64,000 nucleotides of DNA from Thinopyrum elongatum (Eukaryota > Streptophyta > Magnoliopsida > Poales > Poaceae). The notes under the pieces are model-generated. The model was not told the DNA's origin, ran no database searches, and worked only from the letters and a program-made list of their open reading frames with translations. Within the stretch, counting starts at the first letter, position 1. Every line of letters begins with the position of its first letter. Location of the stretch: positions 551,526,793 through 551,590,792 of the forward strand of contig CM022303.1 of assembly GCA_011799875.1 (NCBI GenBank), in the 5' to 3' direction. Shown piece by piece: positions 34,895-46,250 of this stretch. The position numbers and the translations under genes were made by a program.

Positions 34895-37800
34895 TTAAGT
34901 ATAAAAACGGCGGAGTAGCTCCGCATTCCAAGCGCGTGGCTTGTCTTTATTATGCTCCACATTGTAGAGGTGATATGCTCTGTTGTGGAGCACCTTGGTG
35001 ACGATGAAGGGACCTTCCCAAGCGGGGGCAAGTTTGTGAGGCCGTTGCTGGTCCACTCGGAGCACAAGGTCCCCTTCCTGAAATGCTCGACTATTCACAT
35101 TTCTGGCATATAATCGACAAAGGTCTTGCTGATAAATGGTCGATCGGATCAAGGCCATCTCTCTTTCTTCTTCCAGAAGATCAACAGCATCTTCTCGAGC
35201 TCATTCTGCTTCGGCATCTGAGAAGAGTTCTACTCGGGGTGCATTGTGAAGCAAGTCACTCGGCAGCACAGCCTCAGCCCCATAGACCATGAAGAAGGGG
35301 GTTCGACCAGTCAACCGATTTGGTGTTGTTCTTAATCCCCAAAGGACTGATGGTAGCTCATCTACCCAAGCGTCGGCCGCATGCTTGAGGTCGCGCATCA
35401 ATCGAGGTTTCAGCCCTTTGAGAATCAAACCATTCGCTCTTTCTGCTTGTCCATTCGACTGAGGGTGGGCGACTGAAGCGTAGTCAACCCGAGTACCTTG
35501 GGATGCACAGAAAGCTCGGAACTCATCAGAATCAAAGTTTGACCCATTATCCGTGATGATGCTGTGTGGGACTCCGTACCTAAATGTTAACCCTCTGATG
35601 AAGCTGACGGCAGTACTTGCATCCAGGTTTTTGACAGGTTTAGCTTCGATCCATTTGGTGAACTTGTCGACTGCTACAAGCACATGGGTGAAACCACTCC
35701 TGCCAGTCTTCAGAGGTCCTACCATATCTAAACCGCAAACAGCGAATGGCCAGACGAGTGGAATGGTCTTCAGGGCTGAAGCAGGTTTGTGGGACATGTT
35801 GGAGTAGAACTGACAGCCCTCACATTTGTCAATTATTTCCTTTGCCATCTCATTTGCCCGCGGCCAATAAAGCCCTGCTCGATACGCTTTGGCCACGATG
35901 GCCCGAGAAGACGTATGGTGACCACAGGTCCCCGAGTGAATATCATCGAGGATCATTCGGCCTTCTTCCGGAGTGATGCATTTCTGAACGACCCCAGTGA
36001 CACTTTCTCTATAGAGTTGCCCCCCCCCCCCCATTACTGTGAAGGCTTTGGATCGACGAACAATCTGGCAAGCCTCTTCTTCATCCTCTGGAATCTCTTT
36101 CCTGAGAATATATGCGATATACGGCACTGTCCAATCAGGAATAACGATCAAAACTTCCATGATCAAGTCAACCACAGCTGGGATTTCAACTTCAGCCGGA
36201 TCAGTGGAACTTTTAGGCTGTGGGGGCTCTTCAGTGAAGGTATCTTCTTGAACTGATGGTGCGTGAATATGCTCCAAAAACACATTGCTGGGAATAGGCT
36301 CCCGCTTGGAACCTATTTTCGCCAAGTCATCAGCTGCTTGATTCTTCAGTCGGGGTATATGGTGGAGCTCTAGCCCTTCAAACTTCTTTTCTAACTTTCT
36401 CACCGCATTGCAATAACCAGTCATAGCTTGGCTCCTGACGTCCCACTCCTTCATCACTTGATTAACCACTAAATCTGAGTCACCGTAAACCATTAGGTGG
36501 AGGACGCCGAGTGAAATGGCCATACGCAACCCGTATAAGAGTGCCTCATATTCAGCTTCATTGTTGGAGGAATCAAAGTGAATCTGAAGAACATATCTGA
36601 GGTTGTCGCCTCGTGGAGATACCAGGACTACTCCAGCGCCTGAACCATTCAACATCTTGGACCCGTCGAAGAACATAGTCCAATGTTCCGACTGTATCTG
36701 GGTCGGTAACTGTTGTTCATTCCACTCGACGAGGAAATCTGCTATCGCTTGAGATTTGATCGCTTTCTTTGCCTCAAACTTGATATCTAGCGGAAGGAGT
36801 TCAATCGCCCACTTTGCCACTCGACCAGTTGCATCTCTGTTGTTCAAAATTTCTGACAACGGAGCATCGCTGACGAATGTAATCGAATGATCTGAGAAGT
36901 AATGTGCAACCTTCTTTGCGGTCAAGTAAATTCCATAGACAAGCTTCTGATAATGTGGATATCTCTGGTTGGATGGGGTTAAGACTTCAGAAATATAGTA
37001 CACTGGGCATTGAACCTTGTAGGTTTTACCTTCTTCTTCCCGCTCGACTGTGAGTACCGTACTGACAACCTGTCCAGTGGCTGCTATATAAAGCAGTAAA
37101 GGTCTTTGCTGATTGGAGCAGCAAGCACCGGCTGGGTGGAAAGCAGGGCTTTGAGCTCTGCAAACGCTGCGTCAGCTTCCGGAGTCCACTCGAACATATC
37201 AAATTTCTTCATCAGTCGGTAAAGTGCCTTTTCACCGAGACGAGAAATGAATCGACTCAAAGTGGCCAAATAACCAGTAAGCTTCTGAACGTCGTGTACA
37301 CGCACAGGGCGTTTCATTCGGAGGATTGCCCCAACTTTCTCTAGGTTTGCATCGATCCCACATTCAGAAATGAGGAAACCGAGTAACTTTCCACCTGGAA
37401 CTCCGAATGTACACTTCGACGGATTAGGCTTGATATCATATCTTCTCAAATTGGCAAAGGTTTCGGCAAGGTCAGTCAGCAGGTCGGAACCTTTGCGCGA
37501 CTTAACCACGATGTCATCCATGTATGCTTCCACATTCCGAGTGATTTGAGCTAGCAGACACTTCTTTATCATGCGCATGAATGTGGCACCAGCATTCTTG
37601 AGACCAAAGGGCATGGTGATGTAGCAAAAGCACCCGAATGGGGTGATAAAAGCTGTTTTTATTTCATCAGGTCCATACAGTCAGATCTGATGGTACCCGG
37701 AATATGCATCCAGGAAGGACAATCGCTCACATCCCGCAGTTGAGTCGACTATCTGATCGATGCGGGGGAGAGGAAAATGATCTTTCGGGCAGGCCCGATT

Positions 37801-40800
37801 GATATGCTTGAAATCAATGCACATACAGAGTGAATCGTCCTTCTTGGGAACCATGACAACATTGGCGAGCCACTCGGAGTGGTAAATTTCGCGGATGAAC
37901 TCAGCTGCCAAAAGCTGAGCCACCTCTTCGCCGATTGCCTTTCTCTTCTCCGCAGCAGACCGACGGAGATGCTCTTTCACTGGTTTTGCCTTTGGATCGA
38001 CTCGCAAACGGTGCTCAGCCAGTCCCCTGGGTACACCCGGCATGTCAGACGGCTTCCATGCGAAGATGTCCCAGTTCTCATGGAGGAACTGGATGAGCGC
38101 TTCTTCCTATTTGCTGTCGAGTGTTGTTGAGATATGAGTCGGAGCAGCACTGGGATCGGTCGGGTGAATGTGAACAGGCTTTGTTTCACCGGACGACTAA
38201 AATGCAGACTCTGAAGCAGGCTTCTTAGCGCGCAACAAATCACTCGGATCTGCAGTCTTCTTATATTCTTCCATTTCTATCGCTACCATCTGTTCATCGG
38301 CTATCTTAGAGCCCTTCTGGAGGCACTCTTCTGCTCGTTGCCGATTACCAGTGACTGTGATCATGCCCCTGGGGCCAAGCATCTTCAGCTTGAGGTACAC
38401 GTAACACAGTCGAGCCATGAAACGGGCATATGCAGTTCTGCCCAGAATAGCATGATAGGCACTGTGAAAATCCACAACTTCAAATGTCAACTTCTCCTTA
38501 CGGTAATTCTTTGAGTCACCGAAAACCACGTCAAGAGTGATCTGTCCGAGTGAATCAGCTTTCTTCCCTGGAATGACATCGTGGAACCGCATGTTGCTCT
38601 CACTGAGCTTGGACATCGGAATGCCCATCCCACGAAGAGTCTCAGCATACAAAATGTTCAAGCCGCTGCCACCATCCATCAAGACTTTGGTCAGTCGGGT
38701 GCCCCCAACGACCGGGTCGACCACCAACGCTTGCCTTCCGAGGGTGGCGACGTGCGGTGGGTGGTCAGATTGGTCGAATGTGTTGGGAGTCTTTGACCAT
38801 TTCAAATATGTCGTCGTTGCCGGAGCAACCATGTTTACCTCTCTGTTGATGACTTTCAGTCGACTTTTACTTTCAATGTCAGCAAAAATCATCAAAGTGG
38901 AATTGACGTTAGGGAAACCGTCATCATCTTCTTCCTTGTCACCATCCTTGTCAGACTCTTTTTCCTTTTCATTGGGATGTTTCTCTTGGAACTGCTGGAT
39001 CAGGAGCCGACATTGTCGAGTGGTATGTTTGGGATAAATCAGATTACCCTCTTCATCCTTCTTGGTGTGAATGTGACATGGCAAGTCCAACACATCGTTC
39101 CCCGCCTGATCTTTCACCTTCTTGGGGATCCAGGGTCCCTTGGGCTTCCCCTTGAATATTCCTTGAGTTACAACTGCAGCTTCACCTGGACCTGCTGGCT
39201 CGGCTTTGCGTTTCTGCTTCCGACCCACTCCGGTGTCTTGGGCGACTGGTTTGCCCTTTCCACTGCGGAGTCGGTCCTCTTCTTCACCATTAGCGTACCG
39301 GGTGGCTATTTCCATCATTCGGGTCAGAGACATATCTCCTGTCCAACCGAATTTCAGGTTAAGCTCTCGATACCGAACGCCCTCCTTGAAGGCACAAACT
39401 GCTTGGTGTTGGGATACATTTTCTACTGTGTGGTGTAAAGTGGTCCATCTTTGGATGTAATCCCTCAGAGTTTCATTCGGCTTCTGTACACAATGTTGCA
39501 ATTCTGTCAACCCCGCAGGTCGTTTGCATGTGCCCTCGAATGTCCTGACAAACACTCGGGTTAACTCCTCCCAGCTGAATATACTGCCTGGAGCCAACTG
39601 ATTCAGCCATGCTCTGGCCGACCCTTCCAGCATGAGAGGAAGATGTTTCATAGCTACCTCATCATTTCCACCACCGATCTGAACAGCCACTCGGTAATCT
39701 TCCAGCCAAGTGTCAGGCTTCGACTCACCGGTGAACTAACTAACCCCGGTTGCCAACCTGAAGTTGGGGGGGATCTCAGCGGCTCTGATAGCTCTGCTAA
39801 AACACTCGGGACCCGAAACATGAATTCTGCTTCCGCTTGGGCGATCCCTGCCTTGCCCCTCTCTGTGTGCTCGGTTCCTGTCGACGAAACCTTGCACTAA
39901 AATTGACCTCGCATCAAACCCTGGCTCTCTTGGGTCGACCGGCGTCCTCCGCCCTCCGCTATACGGGCGCCTGTCATCATAGTGCCGGGGCACATATGAT
40001 CCGCTTCTCGGAGGGGGTGTAGGTGCTCGACGGCGGTCATCACGGCCGAGTCGATGATCGTACTGCTCGTGGTTCCGACCCAAGTGCTGATCTTGGCGAT
40101 GCACCCGCCCCTCACGCCGCGGAGGCGATCTTGGGCTGTCAGCCGATTGAATTGTGTCAGCCACCACAGATCTGCTATGGATTCTGTTACGCGACTGTGA
40201 TACTGCAGTGTTTTGGTCTCCTGCCGCCCGGAGCAGAGCCCGGATCTGCATCAAACCTCGTCCAGCTTCCGATTGGGATGGCTGGATGGATTCTGCTATA
40301 CGAGTTGCAGCTGCAAGATTCTGAATCGGAGTGCGGTATACCTGAGGTTCAGGAGGGAACAATTACCGCCGTCGACCGGACTCAGGAATCCGCTGTCGAG
40401 CACGTTCGTCGAGTGCATGCTGAAGATTTTCCAGTCGAGTGCGTTCAGCCAAAGTGGCCAAGCACGCTGCCTCCAAGGCCCGAGCCTCAGAGGTCTCTCC
40501 GACGATGGACGTGTGGAGTGCTTCCTCGTTACGGCGGTGAAGTTCCTCCCTCCGCTATGAAGAGATGGTTTCGGGGTGGCATTCCTCGTGAACACGCGAC
40601 GGATCGCCACCACCGTCGCCGCCTCCGTTGCGACGCATGCCAGGTGGGCTACGCGGCGTGTCGACCATCAGGACCTCCACCGTAGGATCGCTGCAGTCGC
40701 ACTCGGATAGAGTCTCGACGGAGCCAGTCGACAGATCGAACAAGCCGTAGAGAGATTCATCGGGCTCGATTGCCGCGACTTGAGGGGTGGCCGACTGACG

Positions 40801-40818
40801 TGCCACCGCATGCCTCAC
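34895..40818 (-). pseudogene. E3 gag-pol polyprotein (Tat type, two RNase H domains; degenerate)
   Basis: Gag begins at or beyond 40818, but its first part is eroded. Order on the minus strand: gag with Arg-rich region (about 40150-39780) and core about 39690-39200 (LPLMLEGSARAWLNQL, TLRDYIQRWTTLH); protease about 38700-38350 (KVLMDGGSGLNILYAE); RT about 38000-37400 (CIDFKHINRACPKDHF, YMDDIVVKS, intact); RNase H about 37250-36850; second RNase H about 36690-36310 (MFFDGSKM, VYGDSDLV, NQAADDLAK); integrase about 35990-35290 (CEGCQFYSN, GLDMVGPL, IITDNGSNFDSDEF, NGQAERANG); tail to 34895. Breaks: stops at 39738, 38199, 38109 (TAG), 37683 and 35203 (TGA), more in the gag leader, and a frameshift between 37086 and 37003. 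A 13-C run (36020-36032) encodes Gly residues in the spacer before integrase. Confidence 0.85.
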
Positions 40819-41136
40819 CCACCGCTGAAGCCGTGATCGACCGGATCACTTGCGATGGCGTACAGCGGGGAACGAAGACGCCATAGGAAACGACCGATAT
40901 TGGGTCTACGGCTGCCGCAGAAGGACGCCGCGGACACACGCGCGAAAGTGCGTCGCCCCGCGGACGGGGAACGTCTCGACGTCGAGGGGCGCCTCCTGGA
41001 GCCAGGCGGAGTCGTCGGCGATGAAGACGAGTGTGCCGAGACGGATCTCGTGGCCCTCAGCCAAACCTCCACCCGAAACCATGATGATGGGAATCGGAAA
41101 AAATCGCAACCTCACCGGAAAGTCGCTAAGACACCT

Positions 41137-41154
41137 GCCCCACGGTGGGCGCCA
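41137..41154 (-). other. E3 primer-binding site
   Basis: Minus strand TGGCGCCCACCGTGGGGC, five bases inside the 5' LTR boundary, identical to the E2 site. Confidence 0.75.
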
Positions 41155-41159
41155 ACTAT

Positions 41160-41752
41160 TGTGGTTCTAAGTCTGACAGTAGAATAGGGGGTAGGTATGA
41201 GGAGGCAAGATCCTAGCTACGATGAGGTTGTGCACACAAGATTTACGAGTTCAGGCCCTTCTCGGAGGAAGTAGCAGCCCTACATCTCGGTGCCCGGAGG
41301 CTTGGTCGATTGGATTATGCGTGAAGTTACAGGGGGTGCGAACCCTTTTGCCAGTGGAGGGGGGTGGCTTATATAGAGTGCACCAGGACCCCAGCCGTCC
41401 CAAGTTACAAGGGGTTCAATGTCCATAAAGATAGGACGTTACTGATAACGCCAGCAATAAAGGCAAATAAATGATCATTAAGACTACGGACTGAACGCCT
41501 GACCGTTGCCATCCTAAGTGACCTTAGATCTTCTGTCTTCCGAGTGGTTTCTGATGTGGTCGAGTGAGTACACCCCGGTCGAATGGAATTGGGTTATCCG
41601 AGTGAACTGTTGGTCGAGTGGGTTGCACCCTGTGGTGATTTCAGTCGGTAGATGATGCTATCCTTTGAATGTCCTTGGCCTTAGAGCAGTGTCCTCGGGG
41701 AAGGGTGTCTAGGTCAGGCCTATTACCCTACCCTAGGTACATGTCTTCGTCA
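41160..41752 (-). repeat. E3 5' LTR, 593 bp
   Basis: Nearly identical to 28564-29158. Minus-strand start TGACGAAGACATGTACC. TATA-like CTCTATATAAGCC (minus strand) at about 41378-41366 marks the likely promoter. Confidence 0.9.
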
Positions 41753-42723
41753 CTTGCCCCATGGTGGGCGCCTACTGTCGTGGTAAAATCTCGACAGATG
41801 CCAGGGGGTGGCTTATCATTGTTGGGGCCATGAGATCGTCATCGGGTCCTGGAAGCGGGAGTGGGCACAAGCTCGGACGGGCACGAGATCTACCCTGGTT
41901 CAGGGCTCTCCTAAGAGATGAAACCCCTACTCCTGCTCTACGGGGTCTCCGCATGCTCACTATGAAGCAAAGAGTACAATGGTGCTCCTAGAGCTGTTCG
42001 GCCAGAGGAGGAAAAAGGGCAAGGCTAGCACTCTCCCCTCCCTGGCTATGGTGTGTGTAGAACTAAAGAGGAACATCAGAGGAGAACCCTTTGCATGGGT
42101 GTGGCCTGGGGGGTTTTATAGGCTAACCCCCCAGGGGTACAATGGTAATATGGCTGGGTGGTTGGCCTCGGCTGCCAGCGTCCGTGGGGGCCGGGTTCTC
42201 TGCCGGCTGCTGGGGCCCGCCTCTGCTGGGCCCTGCTGGCTGTCAGGGAACCGGCGACAGGTGGGGCCCGCCGCCTGCAGGCCCCGCTGACGGCTCTTCA
42301 CTGTGGTGCCCTCCGTGCTGATGGAGGCCGTGTCGGGCGCGCCATGGCTACAGCACCGCGCCGGGCGGGTCGGCGGCCGCCTGGCGGCGCCTACTGTAGC
42401 CATGCGGCCGTGATTTGGGGGAGGCATGGCGCACTGTGGCCATGCCCCAGCTTGTCTCCTGGTCGGGCTCAAACTCCTAGGGAGGGGACGTGCCGCCCGC
42501 TAGGAGCCGGCCCGTACCCTTGCCGTCTTCTGGAGTGCGCCGTCTTCTAGGAAGCGGCCTTCTAGCTTCAACCGCTTTCTTGGGGCCCGCCGTCTTTTAG
42601 GAGGCGGCCCTCCTGTCCTGGAGGCTGGTCATACGACCAGTCGGACTGAGGGCATGGCCAGCCCCGATGTCTTGAAATATGATTAAGTGCTGATGAGGCT
42701 ACCTGGGGTCTATCCCCCTGACA
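41753..42723 (-). mobile_element. E4: LTR element remnant (5' LTR 41776-42723 and primer-binding site)
   Basis: 41776-42723 has LTR edges on the minus strand: TGTCAGGGGGATAGACCCC at the start and CCACGACA at the end (948 bp). A TATA-like CCTATAAAACCCCCC (minus) lies at about 42122-42108, set in GGGGGGTT...CCCCCC like the E2 LTR. Beside it 41774-41758 reads GGCGCCCACCATGGGGC (minus), a variant of the E2/E3 primer-binding word. E3 is inserted exactly at its end. The element's internal sequence therefore continues left of 28564, where only the GC-rich leader and the 118-bp minisatellite are seen; no gag, pol or second LTR of this element was found. GCAGC follows the LTR at 42724. Confidence 0.65.
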
Positions 42724-43956
42724 GCAGCCAACCGGCTGGGTCGGAACGCAGTAAACAGCGTCGTGTGTTCATCGGGAGCCAACCGGCTTGGACGGAACAG
42801 CCAAAATGAGGTCTGGCGTACCGCAGAACGGAGGAAACGGCCTTCTGTTCGACTGCGTATGGTCGAAACGGAGTCTTGTTCATCGGGAAGGGTCTGGCGT
42901 ACCGCAAAACGGAGGAAACGGACTTCTGTTCGAGTGCCTACGTTTGAAACGGGGTCCTGTTGATCGGGAGGGGTGTGGCGTACCACAAAACGGAGGAAAC
43001 GAACTTGTGTTGGAGCGCCTACGGTCAAAACAGGGTCCTGTTCATCGGGAGGGGTGTGGCGTACCGCAAAACGGGACTCCACGAGCTATTGTTCATCCAC
43101 CGTCTACTGCCTCGCTCCAGCCTCCACGGGCAACTGTTCATCCACCGTCGGCTTCCTCCAGCCAGCACCTGCTACTGTTCATCCACCGTCAACTTCCTCC
43201 TGCCTCCACCAGCTACTGTTCATCCACGGGGGTCCTGCTCATCCAGCCTCCACCGGCTACTGTGCAACCAGCCATCCACGGGGTCCTGTTCATCCACCCC
43301 AACCGGCTCGGGTGTGGCAGCCTCCTCGATCGGGGTTCTGTTCATCCAGCGGCAACGGCCTACTACTACCACGAGGTCCCTTTCATCCAACCCCCACCGG
43401 GAACTGTTCATCCAACCCCCAACAACGGTCACTGTTCATCAAGAGGCAGCAGGTTCGATCGGCTTCAGTTAGCAGTAGTAGCGAAGGAATTGCTCGGGTT
43501 CAGTTAATAGCCAAGGGATCGATCGCTCGGGTTCAGTAACGTAGCTAGTGCAATCACTCGGGTTCAGTAAACGAACGCCTCGCTCAGGTTCAGTTAGAGC
43601 CCAACGCCTCACACCCACGCGCGTACGTGTACCAGAGAAACGCGCAAACCTCCGTGCATCACTCAACCTCGACCACCCACCTTAACCGGGAACTCCCTGA
43701 AATTTCATCGCCCTCACTTCTACCATGATTTTTCTCATCATGGACGGCCCAAAGAATGTCATGCAAGTGCGTCCCCAGCCCGCCCAGGATGAAAAGCCCA
43801 TTTTCTATCATGATTTTTTCCATAGAAGTAGGAGCCCACCACATCTATGATGATACATGCTTTTGTCACAATTATCGTCATAGAAGTGTCATAAGCATGA
43901 TAGAAAAAAAATTCGTTTGGCCCAAAATGTCAGGGATGTGTCTTTTTTTTGTAGTG
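42724..43956 (-). mobile_element. E5: CACTA (En/Spm) transposon terminus with subterminal repeats
   Basis: The minus strand begins at 43956 with CACTACAAAAAAAAGACAC, the signature of a CACTA terminal inverted repeat, followed by diverse short repeats (TTCTATGACGATAATTGTGA-like words at 43890-43860) and by many copies of GAACAG/CTGTTC words down to 42850. CAT at 43957-43959 would be one 3-bp target copy. No transposase ORF is present, and the other terminus was not found; E4 interrupts this element at 42723. The open frame across 42788-43507 is a product of the 81-bp repeats. Confidence 0.7.
42811..43070. repeat. Three 81-bp tandem units plus a partial fourth
   Basis: Units start at 42811, 42892, 42973 and 43054 with G(T)CTGGCGTACCGCA or a close variant, then AACGGAGGAAACG, and end in TGTTCATCGGGAGGGG. 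The period of 81 keeps the reading frame open, which explains the long ORF here. They belong to the subterminal region of the CACTA element. Confidence 0.8.
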
Positions 43957-44414
43957 CATTTACCAGCAACACAAACATCTGTAAATATCTTTGATGTATG
44001 CAAAATGATTCTGACACACATATATATATATATAAGTTAAAAAGACATTGTCCCTCATATAAACCTGACAGTTGTCTGTCTATGAACAAGCAAACATTAC
44101 TAGTGCTACAAGTGATAACAGCAAACCATTTAAACAAACAGGGTATCAGAACGTAAATTACACATGAATTTTGCTTCACCCTAGAAGTGCATATGACCAG
44201 CTATCTACGTGCTTAAGTAGCTACTTAAGTTCAGGAAAACATGTAATTCTTAACAATAAGTATCAAACACATAGATAGGCGTAGTCTATAATAGGATTAA
44301 CAGGCTATGGCATTATGTAATTAGTAGCAAACTAAATTAAGCCAAACAACGTAATTGAACAATTTTGCAATCAGTGGCTAACTAAAATTCCGAGAAGCAG
44401 GTAACTGAACTTAC
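43957..44414. other. Intergenic sequence right of the CACTA end
   Basis: AT-rich; a short (TA)n run at 44022-44034. No gene recognised. It ends at the splice-donor-like CTTAC (minus GTAAG) of the exon-like segment 44415-44556. Confidence 0.4.
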
Positions 44415-44556
44415 GCTAGCTCTTTATACAAGCACACTGCAACTTCTTTTTCGCTTACAAGGTTCTACGATGGAGTCCATGGCATCAATTGCTTGGATAC
44501 GCAATTCCAATACTTCTTTCTTCCCACACTGCATTGGCAAGTCGAATGGTTAATCT
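44415..44556 (-). pseudogene. Exon-like fragment, copy 1 (unknown family)
   Basis: Minus strand open frame FDLPMQCGKKEVLELRIQA... KRKRSCS, ending CGAGCTAGC or similar (here AGAGCTAGC) directly before GTAAGT. One in-frame stop (TAA) lies near 44425. It resembles 46251-46400 in its last 15 residues, splice donor and flanking words, so the two look like diverged copies of one exon. Function not recognised. Confidence 0.35.
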
Positions 44557-45190
44557 GATAAGATGGTGCGTCCTTGATATGTTATATGAGGACGGGTTGT
44601 CAGACTAGTTGTAGCAACACACATTACACTGGCTTTTACTGTATATTTCATGCGATTACATTTGGCATATCGAGATCTAAGCAATCTACAATAGGATGAA
44701 AAGACTGGTATCCTTCACATTATTGGCGAACTCAGTTCATAGAAACAAGCAATTCAACCATTCTGTGGGTAAATCAAAAGCGCCACTTGGAATATTTTTC
44801 ACTACCCCAATCATACATGCAAAAAGGGGCGACGCCACCGTAGGGGCTGGTATGGGCGGCCGCCTCGGGTGGCTAGAAAGTGCGCACCTAGTTTGAGTGG
44901 TCCAGGTTGGCCCACGCTAGTTTTGTTCATCCCAGCGCACGGGCAGGCAATGTAAAAAATGAAGAAAAATGTTTCAATTTGGATGGGCCAATAACGTAAG
45001 TGCAAGGCAGGCCCTATAGCAGGCTCGCGGCCCAAACGAGCGCCTCCCATATCAATCAACAGCAGGAAAATCCCCAATTCGTTCGCTCCAGCCTCCAGTC
45101 TGGTTTGCTCCTAACCTAGCCGCTGCTGGACAGACCGACACAACACTTCCTCACACCCTCATTGGATGCCAGTCGCCGGGCTTCAAGCGA
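44557..45190. other. Intergenic sequence, possible 5' flank of the small gene at 45191
   Basis: No coding gene seen. The GC content rises toward 45100, and a plausible 5'UTR (CCAGCCTCCAGTCTGG...) precedes the ATG at 45191. Confidence 0.3.
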
Positions 45191-45686
45191 ATGGAAGGAC
45201 AAGAAGACGAAGATCCAACCCTGGGTGTAGCCTGCGTGGGAGGCAGCGGCGGCAGCACATGCATGGCATCGAGCTTGCGCAAATGGACAATTGTAGCTTG
45301 CAAGAGCAGCATGCGCAACAAGCAGGTACATCACATCCCTGATTATATCTAATTCAACTATTCAATTTCTGGCCAATAGTTAAACATGACGATGTTGTAA
45401 AACTGCTTGTATGTAGGGAATCTATAAGAAAATGAAACCAATTTCTGCTTATTTTATAACTCCCCCAATCAATACTGAACTGACTAAACCTGATGTGTCT
45501 AATCAAGTTTTCGGTGCAAACATACAAGCTCATGTTGTTCTTGAGCCTGAAGTGTCTAATGAACAGACTGCTAATAAAGGATTTGATGCAAACATTTTAC
45601 ATGCTCCTGGTGGTGAACATATAGTGTCTAATGAGGGATCTAATTCAAGCATTTTGCAAGCTCCCATTGAAGGATTTAGTGTCTAA
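45191..45686 (+). CDS. Small two-exon ORF, unknown; possibly an N-terminal fragment of a TTF-type/hAT-related protein
   Basis: Exon 1 is 45191-45325 (MEGQEDEDPTLGVACVGG...) ending CAAGCAG before GTACAT. Exon 2 is 45417-45686, starting after ATGTAG (GIYKKMKPISAYFITPP) and ending TAA. Both are phase 0, giving about 134 residues. Exon 2 has three internal units built on VSN(E/Q)-x-GANI (VSNQVFGANIQ, VSNEQTANKGFDANIL, VSNEGSNSSIL). The leader KKMKPISAYF is reminiscent of the start of plant TTF-type zinc-finger/hAT dimerisation proteins, from memory only. The zinc-finger and dimerisation parts are missing, so it may be a truncated gene. Confidence 0.35.
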
Positions 45687-45702
45687 TGATGATCTGCAAT
45701 GT

Positions 45703-45727
45703 TGAGAGAGAGAGAGAGAGATAGAGA
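45703..45727. repeat. (GA)n microsatellite
   Basis: About 12 GA dinucleotides with one interruption (GAGATAGAGA at the end), 17 bp after the stop of the small ORF. Confidence 0.85.
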
Positions 45728-46250
45728 TTTGCAGGAATTGATGACAAGCAAATTATAGTACATTTTCATTGCTTGAGGAAATGTCGAGGCCATCTACCAG
45801 AAAGTCCCTGTATCATGACAACCTAGCATAAATACTTTTCTAATCTGTTGTTTGAAACTATTGGCATACTTGTGTAGGAAAGATATATTGATATGCAGTT
45901 TGCGCACTGGTTATAGGTGCAATTACACTTGTATATTTTCGGCCAGAGAACGAATAATTCAAGCAGGTACAGTCCATGTTTGAAGTCCTTGTACACCATG
46001 TTGCATTTTGTTCTTTTTGGTGCTTACATCATTTAGTGTTTTACAATCTGGAACTACTTTGGATCATTAGCTGGTTTTCAAAGTGCATGTAGCTTCACAT
46101 TTCTCAAGTTATGTTGATTTCCGGAGTGCAGGTGCCTTCGTATTTTTTAAGTTAAATTTTCGCCCTTGGTAACTTGAATTCGTGGATCCGCCACTGCACA
46201 CAAATCATACACGCAGGCCAGTACAAATTAAATGAAATGCAGGGACTTAC
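45728..46250. other. Intergenic, no gene recognised
   Basis: AT-rich sequence between the microsatellite and the second exon-like fragment. Nothing else supported. Confidence 0.3.

Larger units (their letters stand above)
28564..41752 (-). mobile_element. E3: Tat-type Ty3/Gypsy LTR retrotransposon, 13.2 kb
   Basis: Complete structure read on the minus strand: 5' LTR 41160-41752, primer-binding site 41154-41137, gag-pol 40818-34895, an antisense spliced ORF on the plus strand (29699-33506), a polypurine tract (minus strand ATTCGGGGGCTAA at about 29171-29159) and 3' LTR 28564-29158. The target duplication is perfect: CTTGC at 28559-28563 and 41753-41757. The architecture matches E2 (second RNase H, same primer-binding word, convergent antisense ORF), but the sequences are clearly different families. 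It interrupts the leader of E4 next to that element's primer-binding site. Several in-frame stops make it non-autonomous. Confidence 0.92.

Noticed and set aside
42788..43507. Protein-coding gene of about 240 residues with repeated SGVPQNGGNG
   Set aside because: The frame is held open by an 81-bp tandem repeat in CACTA subterminal DNA; the other two frames are open as well, and no start context or domain is seen.
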